DNA of 64,000 nt from Nitrospirillum viridazoti CBAmc (GTDB taxonomy: Bacteria > Pseudomonadota > Alphaproteobacteria > Azospirillales > Azospirillaceae): positions 1,247,501-1,311,500 of the forward strand of contig NZ_CP022110.1 in assembly GCF_000730165.1 (NCBI RefSeq). The letters are read 5' to 3'. Within the stretch, counting starts at the first letter, position 1; each line of letters starts with the position of its first letter. This document shows positions 52,121-63,589 of the stretch, piece by piece. The position numbers and the translations under genes are program-made. Under the pieces are notes generated by a model. It was not told the origin of the DNA, ran no database searches, and worked only from the letters and a program-made list of their open reading frames with translations.

Positions 52121-52642
52121 ATGGCAAGGCCTCTCGGAAGCGTCGGACTCATCGTCCTGCTGGCCGTATTGGCGCTGGTCCCCATCGGCCGGGCGGCGGC
52201 GCCCACGGCCATCGCCATCCCCGACTTCGGCTTCGTCGACACCTCGGGTGAGGCGGGGGACCAGCAGGCGGCGCACGCGGCGCGGCTGGCGGAACTGACC
52301 CGGGGCCTGAGGGCCGACCTGGGAAGCGGCGGCCGCTATCGGGTGCTGCCTCTGGCCTGCGGCGGGGCGGGCAACGGGGTGGACTGCCGTGCCGCCGATC
52401 CCGCCGCCTTGGCGGAGGCTGCCCGCCGGGCCGGCGCCCGGGTGCTGGTGCTGGGGGATGTGCACAAGACCAGCACCCTGCTGCTCAGCACCAAGGTTCA
52501 GGTCCTGGACCTCCAGACCAACAGGCTGCTGCTGGACCGCTTCCTGTCCTTTCGCGGCGACAATGACGAGGCCTGGCGGCGCATGACGCACTTCATCGCC
52601 CGCGAGATGGACGGCTTGGTGCTGGACGGTACTGCCCCCTGA
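52121..52642 (+). CDS. secreted DUF3280/DUF2380-like protein
   Basis: A 173-residue protein with a signal peptide (GSVGLIVLLAVLALVPIGRA|AA). The mature part reads IAIPDFGFVDTSGEAGDQQA, AARLAELTRGLRADLGSGGR then YRVL, and VLVLGDVHKTSTLLLSTKVQ. This is the pattern of DUF3280/DUF2380 periplasmic proteins (TolB-N-like alpha/beta fold). Function is unknown. Family naming is by resemblance. Convergent with the DUF2867 gene, 4 bp between stops. Confidence 0.7.
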   Translation: MARPLGSVGLIVLLAVLALVPIGRAAAPTAIAIPDFGFVDTSGEAGDQQAAHAARLAELTRGLRADLGSGGRYRVLPLACGGAGNGVDCRAADPAALAEAARRAGARVLVLGDVHKTSTLLLSTKVQVLDLQTNRLLLDRFLSFRGDNDEAWRRMTHFIAREMDGLVLDGTAP

Positions 52643-52646
52643 CCTT

Positions 52647-53180
52647 TTATGGGGATACCACTTGGCTCAGCATGGTGCGCACCACCTGGCGGTGAAAGGG
52701 CATGATCAGGGTAAGGTAGGCGCGGCCCAGCCAGTTGTGGGTGCGCACCACCGTGGTGGCGGTGACCTGGCAGCCACCCGTTTCCTGGCGCACGTCGACC
52801 ACGGCGCGGAAATCCAGGTGCTTGTCCGCCATGCCCAGCACCACCCGGTCCGGCCCGCAGCTGAGGATGGGGAAGATGCCGATATGGCCGGCGCGCGAGG
52901 CCTCTGCCGCCGGTGGCCGGGGGGCCTTCAGGCCCAGGGGCGCTACGATGGCGTTGCGCAGGGCCATCAGCCGCCGCACCCAGGTGGGGGAGGTGCCCAT
53001 CATGCGCTGTGCCGCGGTCAGGGCGTCCAGGGGGCGGACATCGGCAGGTGTCCCGGTGGGCGGCAGCGTCAGGCGGAAGGCATCGGCGAACTGGGCGCCG
53101 GGCAGCAGGGCCCAGGTGTCAGGGGCCGGTGCGACCTCCTGGGGGGCGACTTCACGGGAGGCGGTTTCGTGCACGGTCAT
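52647..53180 (-). CDS. DUF2867-family protein
   Basis: A 177-residue protein with the DUF2867 pattern: LLPGAQFADAFRLTLPP, a middle FPILSCGPDRVVLGMADKHL then DFRAVVDV, and the final VRTHNWLGRAYLTLIMPFHR. This is a lipocalin/START-like soluble family that often follows SDR domains, here stand-alone. GAGGGAG 6 nt before 53180 picks that start. Function unknown. Confidence 0.8.
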   Translation of the reverse strand: MTVHETASREVAPQEVAPAPDTWALLPGAQFADAFRLTLPPTGTPADVRPLDALTAAQRMMGTSPTWVRRLMALRNAIVAPLGLKAPRPPAAEASRAGHIGIFPILSCGPDRVVLGMADKHLDFRAVVDVRQETGGCQVTATTVVRTHNWLGRAYLTLIMPFHRQVVRTMLSQVVSP

Positions 53181-53338
53181 GGCGGGCTCCCTCGCAGGCC
53201 GCGCGCATCTTATCCCCGCCATCCCGACCCGCCACCCCCAAAGGCGTAACGCCACTTAATTGCAGAACTGAGATCAAAAGCGTATCATCCGCACCGATCG
53301 CATGAATGCGAAGATCATGGACCCAAAATGGGGGGCGG

Positions 53339-54367
53339 ATGATGGTTTCGACCACAGGCGCGTACGGCTATTCCCAGGCGCAAAGCCTGGCTTCCTCGGT
53401 GACGCAGCAGACGTCGCTGTTCGGTGGCGCGTCCACCGCCAACGCCCCCAAGACCACCGCTGAAAAGGTCGCCGCCGCCCTGCAAAAGGGCGACACCGCT
53501 GGCGCCATCGGCGCCTTCGTCGATGAAAAGACCCTGAAGAAGCTGACCAAGCTGCAGGCCGACGCCACGCAGTTGGATAAGCAGATCAAGCAGAAGTCCG
53601 CCGACAACGACAAGAAGGCCGCCCAGGACAAGGTCGACAACGCCAAGCGCCAACTGAAGGCCCTGCGCATGCGCGCCCAGCTGGCCGCCGCCATGGGCGA
53701 CAAGCAGGCAGCCGCCCGCATCGCGCGCGAGGCGGCGGACGTGGCCAAGTCCCTGGGCTCTGCCGCGCAGGAGTATGCCGGCGCCGTGAAGAACGGCGCC
53801 ACGGTCGGCGCCAGCGGCGGCGATTCTTCCGTCGCCTCCGGTGCCGCGGGCACCAGCGGGGCCGGCACCGGTGGCGCCGCTACCGACATCGCCGGCGTGG
53901 GCAGCGACGCCGCCCAAATCCAGGCCACCGCCGCCGGCACCGGCCAGGCCCCGACCACTTCCACCCAGGCCGCATCGGCGCAAGCCGCCACCGCAGCCGG
54001 CGCCGACGCCACCTTGCAGACGGGCGACGCCCAGGCTGCGGCCAATGAGGGCAAGACCGACAAGGCCGGCATCATTCAGGTGCCCGACAGCGAGAAGGAC
54101 ACGGCGGCCCGCAAGGAACGCATGGATTTCATGGGCAACGTCCGCACCCTGATGGACCAGGCGCGCAGCGTCTACGCCCAGGCCAAGCACATCCTGGAGC
54201 GCAAGCCCGGCGATCCCCAGGACCCCGACCACAGCGGCCAGGACATCGCCGACGCCGCCAAGCAGGTGGACGCCGCCGACCAGGACTTGGCCGCCGGCAC
54301 CACCCCCACCGTGCCCACGGCGCCCACGGTCATCGCCACGCCCAACAACACCCTGCTGTTGGTCTGA
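53339..54367 (+). CDS. Ala-rich coiled-coil hypothetical protein
   Basis: A 342-residue protein with no signal peptide or membrane segment. Residues about 40-160 form a Lys/Gln/Ala-rich coiled coil (KTLKKLTKLQADATQLDKQI and AAQDKVDNAKRQLKALRMRA). Residues 170-250 are low-complexity Ala/Gly/Ser/Thr. A third helical part (RKERMDFMGNVRTLMDQARS) precedes a Pro/Thr/Val tail. The Ser/Thr/Gln-rich start (STTGAYGYSQAQSLASSVTQ) is of the kind seen in proteins exported by the flagellum, but this is speculative. Family not recognised. Confidence 0.65.
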   Translation: MMVSTTGAYGYSQAQSLASSVTQQTSLFGGASTANAPKTTAEKVAAALQKGDTAGAIGAFVDEKTLKKLTKLQADATQLDKQIKQKSADNDKKAAQDKVDNAKRQLKALRMRAQLAAAMGDKQAAARIAREAADVAKSLGSAAQEYAGAVKNGATVGASGGDSSVASGAAGTSGAGTGGAATDIAGVGSDAAQIQATAAGTGQAPTTSTQAASAQAATAAGADATLQTGDAQAAANEGKTDKAGIIQVPDSEKDTAARKERMDFMGNVRTLMDQARSVYAQAKHILERKPGDPQDPDHSGQDIADAAKQVDAADQDLAAGTTPTVPTAPTVIATPNNTLLLV

Positions 54368-54596
54368 CGGGGCCGTCGCGCCAATCGATCGGTCAGGATC
54401 AGTCAGTCCGCCCGTCGATCGTTCAATCGACAGGGGCGCCGGGGCTCATCTGGAATGGAAAGCGGTGAAAAGCCGCGCGCCCAGGGCATTTCATCGCCCC
54501 CATCCCATGGACAGCCCCCGCATCCGCACGCTACAAACCCTGTCCTGGTGTTTCGCGCCAGGGGATGTTCCTTCGCATGCTTAAGGCTGTTGCCCG

Positions 54597-57254
<2,658 letters not shown>

Positions 57255-57260
57255 GTTCGA

Positions 57261-57303
57261 AACAAGTCATCGGCGTGGGGGTGACCTCACGCCGATCTTG
57301 TTC
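57261..57303 (+). terminator. Rho-independent terminator of alaS
   Basis: AACAAG and ATCGGCGTGGGG (57261-57280) pair with CCTCACGCCGAT and CTTGTT (57285-57302), with one wobble pair and a small bulge, around GTGA. The stem end is T-rich. It begins 7 bp after the stop. Confidence 0.78.
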
Positions 57304-57331
57304 CTGGCTCTATCCTCTCGCGCTCTTTACC

Positions 57332-57432
57332 CTAGGACGCGACCGCGTCCGCCGGAGATTTCCGGGGAACGCAGTGGACTGGAAATCGAGGATAAGCCAA
57401 GGGCGCGGATGCGCCCGCCCGGCGCCTGAGGG
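57332..57432 (+). ncRNA. candidate structured RNA / intergenic repeat, copy B
   Basis: The second copy of the element at 50612. Hairpin 1: GGACGC-GACC-GCGTCC (57335-57350). Stem 2: GATTTCC (57357-57363) with GGAAATC (57381-57387), enclosing the same 17-nt apical segment. Hairpin 3: GGGCGC-GGAT-GCGCCC (57401-57416). The 3' end CCCGGCGCCTGAGGG is identical to copy A and here supplies the GAGGGA ribosome binding site of the MoxR-type gene, 9 nt before its ATG. CCCT at 57330 could pair with AGGG at 57429 and hide that site, which would make it a translational switch. Confidence 0.7.
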
Positions 57433-57441
57433 AACACGAAT

Positions 57442-58287
57442 ATGAAATTTCAGGGGACGGAAAACTACGTCGCGACCGATGACCTGCGGGTCGCCGTCAA
57501 CGCCGCCGTCACCTTGCAGCGCCCCCTGCTGGTGAAGGGGGAGCCGGGCACGGGCAAGACCGTGCTGGCGCAGGAGGTGGCGAACGCCCTGGGCCGGCCG
57601 CTGCTGCAATGGCATGTGAAGTCCACCACCAAGGCGCAGCAGGGCCTGTACGAGTACGACGCCGTCAGCCGCCTGCGCGACGGCCAGTTGGGCGACGCCC
57701 GCGTCAACGACATCGCCAACTACATCCGCAAGGGCAAGCTGTGGGAGGCGTTCGAGGCCGAAATGGCCCCCGTGCTGCTGATCGATGAGATCGACAAGGC
57801 GGACATCGAGTTCCCCAACGACCTGCTGCAGGAACTCGACCGCATGGAATTCTTCGTCTACGAGACGGGGCAGACCATCACGGCGCGGCAGCGGCCGGTG
57901 GTCATCATCACCTCCAACAACGAGAAGGAACTGCCGGACGCTTTCCTGCGCCGTTGTTTCTTCCATTACATCCGCTTCCCCGATGCGGAAACCATGGCCC
58001 GCATCGTCGATGTGCACTTCCCCAATCTGAAGCAAGACCTGCTGCGCGACGCCCTGACCCTGTTCTATGAGGTGCGCGAGGTGCCGGGCCTGAAGAAAAA
58101 GCCCTCCACCTCCGAACTGCTGGACTGGATCAAGCTGCTGATGATCGAGGATATCGACCCGGCGGTGCTGCGCCAGCGCGACCCCAAGAAGGCCATCCCG
58201 CCGCTGCACGGCGCCCTGTTGAAGAATGAGCAGGACGTGCATCTGTTCGAGCGCCTGGCCTTCCTGGCGCGGCGGGAACGGGATTGA
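57442..58287 (+). CDS. MoxR/CbbQ-type AAA+ ATPase
   Basis: A 281-residue AAA+ protein. It has Walker A GEPGTGKTVLAQEVA, Walker B VLLIDEIDKADIEF, sensor-1 VVIITSNNEKELPDAFLRRC (with the arginine finger), and the KRR-like ending LARRERD. MoxR ATPases act as chaperones for metalloenzyme maturation, usually with a VWA-domain partner encoded next to them; that partner is absent here. The leader carries copy B of the structured element. Confidence 0.9.
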   Translation: MKFQGTENYVATDDLRVAVNAAVTLQRPLLVKGEPGTGKTVLAQEVANALGRPLLQWHVKSTTKAQQGLYEYDAVSRLRDGQLGDARVNDIANYIRKGKLWEAFEAEMAPVLLIDEIDKADIEFPNDLLQELDRMEFFVYETGQTITARQRPVVIITSNNEKELPDAFLRRCFFHYIRFPDAETMARIVDVHFPNLKQDLLRDALTLFYEVREVPGLKKKPSTSELLDWIKLLMIEDIDPAVLRQRDPKKAIPPLHGALLKNEQDVHLFERLAFLARRERD

Positions 58288-59048
58288 GCCGCGTCACGGC
58301 GGCAGTGTGGCCGTCGGCTCCTCGGCTTGCTTTCCTGCTGGCCATGACGCTTGGCCTGTGGGTCGTCTTGGCCGCCATTGTTCCGGCCTATGCCGGGGAA
58401 GACAAGGACTACTGTTTCGGGGTGCAGGGAACGGATAGGGAGCAACCGGCGCCAGCTATGGCGAACGGACGAATCATTGGCCATGACAAGGCATTTTTCC
58501 AAAATGACGTGGGCGCTGGAGGGCACTGTCCGGGCCCATCGCCGGCCTGCCGTTTACCAGGTCAGTCCTACGTCATTCCAGGCGACCACGTCGTTCTCTT
58601 CAACCAGAAGCCGGGCTTCGTGTGCGCTGGCTTCTACGTGCCGCGCAAATTTCAGCTCATCATTGGGTGGCTTCCGATGGAGCAGGTGGAGGTAGTGCCA
58701 CCTCAAACGATGCCGGTGCCGAGGAAGTTCTGGGAAGGAACTTGGCGGACGAGCGATGCCGATGCCGAGATCACCCTCCGCTGGGAAGGGGATACGCTGA
58801 GGATCACGGGGCAAGCCGTCTGGGAGGGCGACGATGTCCCCCACACCGGAGAATTGGACGACACCGGCGTGCCCGTCGGCAATACCGTGGACTATGGGGT
58901 GAAGGACCGGGACACTTATGACTGCAGTGTCCGTTTGATCACCTATGGGGACCACATCATCCTTTCCGATAACAGTGGATGTGGTGGCATGAACGTCCGG
59001 TTTTCCGGCTTCTATACCCGGATGCCGCCGGACAAAGCCGCCCACTGA
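58284..59048 (+). CDS. secreted Cys-rich hypothetical protein
   Basis: About 254 residues, with a signal peptide (LAFLLAMTLGLWVVLAAIVP, cleavage near AYA|GED). Six or more Cys residues in the mature part (KDYCFG, GHCPGPSPACRL, FVCAGFY, YDCSV, NSGCGG) suggest disulphides and a periplasmic location. The segment YVIPGDHVVLFNQKPGFVCA then GFY, followed by GWLPMEQVEVV, looks like an SH3-type beta fold. Start uncertain: TTG 58284 overlapping the MoxR stop, GTG 58305, or ATG 58344. GC is lower than neighbours. Family not recognised. Confidence 0.6.
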   Translation: MSRVTAAVWPSAPRLAFLLAMTLGLWVVLAAIVPAYAGEDKDYCFGVQGTDREQPAPAMANGRIIGHDKAFFQNDVGAGGHCPGPSPACRLPGQSYVIPGDHVVLFNQKPGFVCAGFYVPRKFQLIIGWLPMEQVEVVPPQTMPVPRKFWEGTWRTSDADAEITLRWEGDTLRITGQAVWEGDDVPHTGELDDTGVPVGNTVDYGVKDRDTYDCSVRLITYGDHIILSDNSGCGGMNVRFSGFYTRMPPDKAAH

Positions 59049-59252
59049 CCGGCCCGCCATTGCGTTCGCAGCAGACCTCCCAGCACGGCCTGTGGGTTGA
59101 AGGGACGGAGGCGAGAAAAATCAGGTGACTGACATGGCGCGCTTCCAGATGCCGCGCCGAAGCTTGTGTGCGCTGCAACATTCGTCACAGCGCATCCCGC
59201 CTGTTTGCGCTAACACTGTTGATGTCTCAACAGCGGGCGAAGGGTTGCGGTC

Positions 59253-59840
59253 ATGGGTGCCGGTATCGTGCGGCGGTGGATGGTGGCCTTGGTGTTGGGC
59301 GGGCTGGCGGCGGTGCCGCGGGTCGCCCAGGCCGGCGCCGGTCTGGGACTGGAGATGGTGTGCGCCGACGCCGTGAACGCCGCCCCGGTGGTGGACCGGC
59401 TTCCCCCCTTCGCCCGCATGCTGGGCCTGATGCCGGCGCACCCCGCGCCGGTGCCCACGGCCGCCTGCGCGGCGGGGTACCAGGCGCTGTGGACGCGCAA
59501 GTCGGTGCCTGCCCCTGAAACGCCGGTCGCGGCTGGGCCCACGCGCGATACCGCCTGGAGGCCGCAGGCCTTCGATGGCCTGGCCGGGGCGCGCGATCTG
59601 GGGCTTTACACCCACTATGCCGGTGCCCTGCTGGCGGGGCTGCCGGCTGACCTGGCGGTGCGGGGGGATCGGATGCGGACCGCCGCCGTCGCCCGGCTGA
59701 TCGTCATCGGCCAGAGCCTGGCCGCAAGCGCTTACCGCCCGGTCGCAGCCCTGCACCGCGCCTATCGCGACCCCACGGAACCATCACCCGCGCGCATGGC
59801 CCGTCTGCTGCGTCCCGAGGCGGACACGCAGAGCCCCTGA
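59253..59840 (+). CDS. secreted hypothetical protein
   Basis: A 195-residue protein with a signal peptide (RRWMVALVLGGLAAVPRVAQA|GAG). Two Cys residues (MVCADAV, TAACAAGY) may form a disulphide. The second half is helical (AVARLIVIGQSLAASAYRPV), ending in an Arg/Pro-rich tail. No family recognised. GAAGGG lies upstream of the ATG. Confidence 0.6.
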   Translation: MGAGIVRRWMVALVLGGLAAVPRVAQAGAGLGLEMVCADAVNAAPVVDRLPPFARMLGLMPAHPAPVPTAACAAGYQALWTRKSVPAPETPVAAGPTRDTAWRPQAFDGLAGARDLGLYTHYAGALLAGLPADLAVRGDRMRTAAVARLIVIGQSLAASAYRPVAALHRAYRDPTEPSPARMARLLRPEADTQSP

Positions 59841-60216
59841 AAGCAAAGCATAGGGCTGTGCGCTGGGTGGCGAGCCGGCCCCAGCGCGGCGCGGGAGCTT
59901 GAGCGGGTCGTGCCCGTTTCGATGCGGTAGCATGCCCGCTGGCTAATTTATCCAATATGCAATTTTTACTGCGAACGCAGGCCGCTGAATACTCAGGAGA
60001 TGCAATCGGTTGTATAATTACTATTGTATGCTATCAAGTATATGATCAGAATATTGTGCTCATGATTTCAATAATTTTCCTGAGTTGCCGGTGCGGATAC
60101 CCCATGCTATGCTTTGGTATATGCTGGATGTACTTGGATTGAAGCGGGCTGTTAGCACTTTGTTAATGCGGCTTAGGTGATCATCCGGCCTAAGATATTA
60201 ACTCCTCAGGCTAGAG
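59841..60216. other. 376-bp spacer with a strongly AT-rich core
   Basis: From about 59943 to 60216 the composition falls far below the window average (GTATAATTACTATTGTATGC and similar). A 61-codon frame here (59957-60142) has atypical residues (many Ile, Cys, Tyr) and no good ribosome binding site, so it is not called. The AT-rich core may hold the chemotaxis receptor promoter or be acquired DNA. Confidence 0.55.
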
Positions 60217-61908
60217 ATGATGAACTTCCTTTCCAGCATGAAAGTCGGGCGCAAGCTGGCGGCCGCTTTCACGATCATCGTCGCCATCACCTTGATCGCT
60301 TCGGGCATCAACTACCGGGCGCTGTCCACCATTCGCGACACGACGCAGTGGACCGACCATACCTACAAGGTGCTGGAACGGCTTGGCCATGCCATGGCGG
60401 CCATGGTCGATCGGGAATCGGGCCTGCGCGGCTATCTGATCGGCGCCGACGCCAAGTTCCTGGAGCCGTACCAGAAGGGCCAGGTGGCGTTCGAGGCAGC
60501 GTTTGCGGAGGTCAAGTCCCTGACCGCGGACAACCCCGTGCAGCAGGCGCGCCTGGATGACCTGCGCCGGTTGGAGCAGTCCTGGCTACAGGAGGTGGCC
60601 AACCAGGAAATCGGGCTGATGGCCAAGCCGGAAACCATCGAGCAGGCGCGCAAGCTGGCGGCCAGCGGCATCGGCAAGGTGCACATGGACCCCATCCGCG
60701 CCAAGGTGGCGGAGATCGACAAGGTGGAGCGCGACCTGCTGGGACAGCGGGCGACGGTCCAGGCCGACGCGCTCACGACGGCCATGACCGTCGCGCTGGT
60801 CAGCAGCGGCCTGTCCATCCTTCTCGCCGTCGTCATGGCTTGGGGACTGACCCGGTTGGTGGCTGCACCCATCGTCGGCATGACCGCCGTGATGCAGCGC
60901 TTGGCGGATGGCGACACGCGGGTGGAGGTGCCGGCCCGGGACCGCGAGGATGAGGTCGGCGGCATGGCCCGGGCCGTCGCTGTCTTCAAGGACAACATGC
61001 AGGAGGCGGACCGGCTGCGGACGGAGCAGGAGGCGCTGAAGCAGCGCGCGGAGAAGGAACGCCGGCAGGCGATGCTGGACTTGGCCGGCGCCTTCGAAAG
61101 CCGGGTGGGTGGCATCGTCAACGGCGTGACGGCCCAGGCCACGGAATTGCTGGCCACGGCGCAGACCTTGAATTCCTCATCCGGCCATGTGGCGCGTGAG
61201 GCGGGCACCGTTGCCGCCGCCTCCATGCAGGCGACGCAGAATGTGCAAACGGTGGCGGCGGCGACGGAAGAACTGTCCGCCTCCATCCAGGAAATCACCC
61301 TGCAGGTCTCGCGGTCCAGCCAGATGATCTCCAGCGCCGTCGGCCAGGCGGGGCGGACCAATGAGGAGGTGCAGGGCCTGATGCAGTCGGCCCAGCGCAT
61401 CGGCGAAGTCGTGACCCTGATCAACGACATCGCCAGCCGCACCAATCTTCTGGCCCTGAACGCCACCATCGAGGCGGCCCGGGCGGGCGATGCCGGCAAG
61501 GGCTTCGCCATCGTCGCGTCCGAGGTCAAGTCCCTGGCCACCCAGACGGCCCAGGCCACGGAGGAAATCCGGGCGCAGATCGCCGGCATGCAGGCGGCGA
61601 CCGAAACCTCGGCCAAGTCCATCCAAGGTATCGTCGAGATCATCAACCAGGTGGACCAGGCCGCCACCACCATCGCCTCGGCAGTGGAGGAACAGGCCGC
61701 CACCACCAATGAGATCACGCGCAACGTCCAGCAGGCGGCCCAGGGAACCAACGATGTCAGCCAGACCATCTCGCGCGTCAGCGATGCGGCGCAAGAGACC
61801 GGCGGCGCCGCCGGGGAGGTGCACACGGCGGCCAACGATCTCAGCAAGAACGGCGAACTGCTGAAACAGCAGGTCGACACCTTCCTGCGGGAGATCCGCG
61901 CCGCGTAA
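60217..61908 (+). CDS. methyl-accepting chemotaxis protein with CHASE3-like sensor
   Basis: A 563-residue membrane receptor. TM1 (about 12-33; [16 protein letters not shown]) is followed by a periplasmic CHASE3-type domain ([23 protein letters not shown]). TM2 is about 190-212, then HAMP ([20 protein letters not shown]) and the signalling domain. The hairpin tip reads [20 protein letters not shown] then [11 protein letters not shown]. The C-terminus ends LREIRAA with no NWETF-like pentapeptide. Sensed signal unknown. Confidence 0.93.
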   Translation: MMNFLSSMKVGRKLAAAFTIIVAITLIASGINYRALSTIRDTTQWTDHTYKVLERLGHAMAAMVDRESGLRGYLIGADAKFLEPYQKGQVAFEAAFAEVKSLTADNPVQQARLDDLRRLEQSWLQEVANQEIGLMAKPETIEQARKLAASGIGKVHMDPIRAKVAEIDKVERDLLGQRATVQADALTTAMTVALVSSGLSILLAVVMAWGLTRLVAAPIVGMTAVMQRLADGDTRVEVPARDREDEVGGMARAVAVFKDNMQEADRLRTEQEALKQRAEKERRQAMLDLAGAFESRVGGIVNGVTAQATELLATAQTLNSSSGHVAREAGTVAAASMQATQNVQTVAAATEELSASIQEITLQVSRSSQMISSAVGQAGRTNEEVQGLMQSAQRIGEVVTLINDIASRTNLLALNATIEAARAGDAGKGFAIVASEVKSLATQTAQATEEIRAQIAGMQAATETSAKSIQGIVEIINQVDQAATTIASAVEEQAATTNEITRNVQQAAQGTNDVSQTISRVSDAAQETGGAAGEVHTAANDLSKNGELLKQQVDTFLREIRAA

Positions 61909-62048
61909 GGCGGGGAATGACTTGAACCAGGGCCTGGGGTGGGCGGCGTTCCTGAATGAACGCGGCCCGCCCCGGGTGCCATGAACTACCACGATGCCGG
62001 ACTTCTTGGGCGGGAACACGGCGGCATAACAGGAAAGCGGGGATAGAG

Positions 62049-63527
62049 ATGTTCGGATTTTCTAAAAACAATGATGCCATCAACCGCCAGATTTCGGCGC
62101 TCAGCGCGCTGCGCGCCAAGGTGATGGTGGCGGACGTTGATCTCAATATCGTCTACGTGAATCCATCCGTGGTCGCCTTGCTGCGGGACGTGGAGCAGGA
62201 CCTGCGCAAGGAATTGCCGCGTCTCAACGTGGACCGCCTGGTCGGCAGCAACATCGACATCTTCCATAAGAACCCGGCGCACCAGCGGGGCATGCTGGCC
62301 AAGTTGGCCAAGCCCCACGCCGCCACCATCAAGGTGGCCAGCCACCAGTTCGACCTGCTGGTCACGCCGCTGAACGACGGCGGCCGGCGCATCGGCTTCG
62401 TGGTCGAATGGGCGGACGCCAAGGAGCGGCTGGAGAACCTGGATTACGCCGGGCAGATCGCCGCCATCCGGCGGTCGCAGGCGGTCATCGAATTCACCAC
62501 CGACGGCATCATCACCAAGGCCAACGACAATTTCCTGACGGTCATGGGCTATCGACTGGACGAGGTCGTGGGCAAGCACCATCAGATGTTCGTAGACCGC
62601 GACTACGGCGCCACGGCGGAGTACCGCCAGTTCTGGGAAGCGCTGAAACGCGGCGAGTTCAAGGCCGCGCAGTTCAAGCGCGTCTCCAAGTCCGGCAAGG
62701 CCGTCTGGATCGAGGGTGCCTACAACCCGATCTTCGATGAAAAGGGCCAGGTGACCAAGGTCGTGAAATTCGCCGTGGACGTGACGGCCCAGGTCAACCT
62801 CCTGAACAACCTGAAGGTCCTGATCGACCAGAACTTCGGCGAGATTGAACGCGCGCTGGAAAAGTCGACGCATGAGACCTCGTCGGCCGGGGCCGCGGCG
62901 GGCACCACGGCCAACAGCGTGCAGATGGTGGCGGCCAGCGCCGAGGAGTTGGCGGCCTCCATCGCCGAGATTTCGCAGAGCATGTCGCGCGCCCGCACCG
63001 CCACCGACAGTGCCTTCGACCGCACCATCCAGGTGGGCGAAAGCACCGACCGGCTGGCGGCGGCGGCCCAGGCCATGAACGGTATCGTCGGGCTGATCAA
63101 CAACATCGCCGGCCAGATCAACCTGCTGGCCCTGAACGCCACCATCGAGGCGGCCCGCGCCGGTGAGGCGGGCAAGGGCTTCGCCGTCGTGGCAAGCGAG
63201 GTCAAGAACCTGGCCAACCAGTCGGCCAAGGCCACCGAGCAGATTTCGGGTGAAATCGAGGGGATACAGTCCACCTCCGCCGAGGTGGCCGGAGCCCTGA
63301 ACGCCATTCGCGACGCCGTTTCCATCGTGCGTGAGCATGTGTCCGGGACGGCCGCCGCCGTGGAGGAGCAGAGCGCCGTCACCCGCAGCATGTCCACCAA
63401 CATGCACAGCGCCTCCAGCGCCGTCTCCACGGTGACGACCAACGTCACGGCCATTTCCGCTGCCATCAGCCAGGTCGCCGCCGCCGTGGACAAGACCAAG
63501 GAGGCGGCCCAGGTGCTCGTGCGCTGA
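62049..63527 (+). CDS. soluble PAS-domain methyl-accepting chemotaxis protein
   Basis: A 492-residue receptor with no membrane helix. PAS 1 covers about 20-125 ([20 protein letters not shown]). PAS 2 covers about 140-255 ([36 protein letters not shown]). The MCP domain is about 270-490, with tip [20 protein letters not shown] then [15 protein letters not shown] domains of this type often bind haem or FAD for aerotaxis, but no ligand residue is certain. ATG 62049 is chosen because PAS 1 follows directly. It sits 140 bp after the other receptor. Confidence 0.92.
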   Translation: MFGFSKNNDAINRQISALSALRAKVMVADVDLNIVYVNPSVVALLRDVEQDLRKELPRLNVDRLVGSNIDIFHKNPAHQRGMLAKLAKPHAATIKVASHQFDLLVTPLNDGGRRIGFVVEWADAKERLENLDYAGQIAAIRRSQAVIEFTTDGIITKANDNFLTVMGYRLDEVVGKHHQMFVDRDYGATAEYRQFWEALKRGEFKAAQFKRVSKSGKAVWIEGAYNPIFDEKGQVTKVVKFAVDVTAQVNLLNNLKVLIDQNFGEIERALEKSTHETSSAGAAAGTTANSVQMVAASAEELAASIAEISQSMSRARTATDSAFDRTIQVGESTDRLAAAAQAMNGIVGLINNIAGQINLLALNATIEAARAGEAGKGFAVVASEVKNLANQSAKATEQISGEIEGIQSTSAEVAGALNAIRDAVSIVREHVSGTAAAVEEQSAVTRSMSTNMHSASSAVSTVTTNVTAISAAISQVAAAVDKTKEAAQVLVR

Positions 63528-63589
63528 CGACAGGTTTGGAGTCTGGATGCCGGCGGCGCGGCCTTGAGGGGACCGCGCCCTTGGCGATC

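Noticed and set aside
59957-60142. A 61-codon open frame in the AT-rich spacer
   Set aside because: Unusual residue content, no ribosome binding site, and explained by local AT richness.
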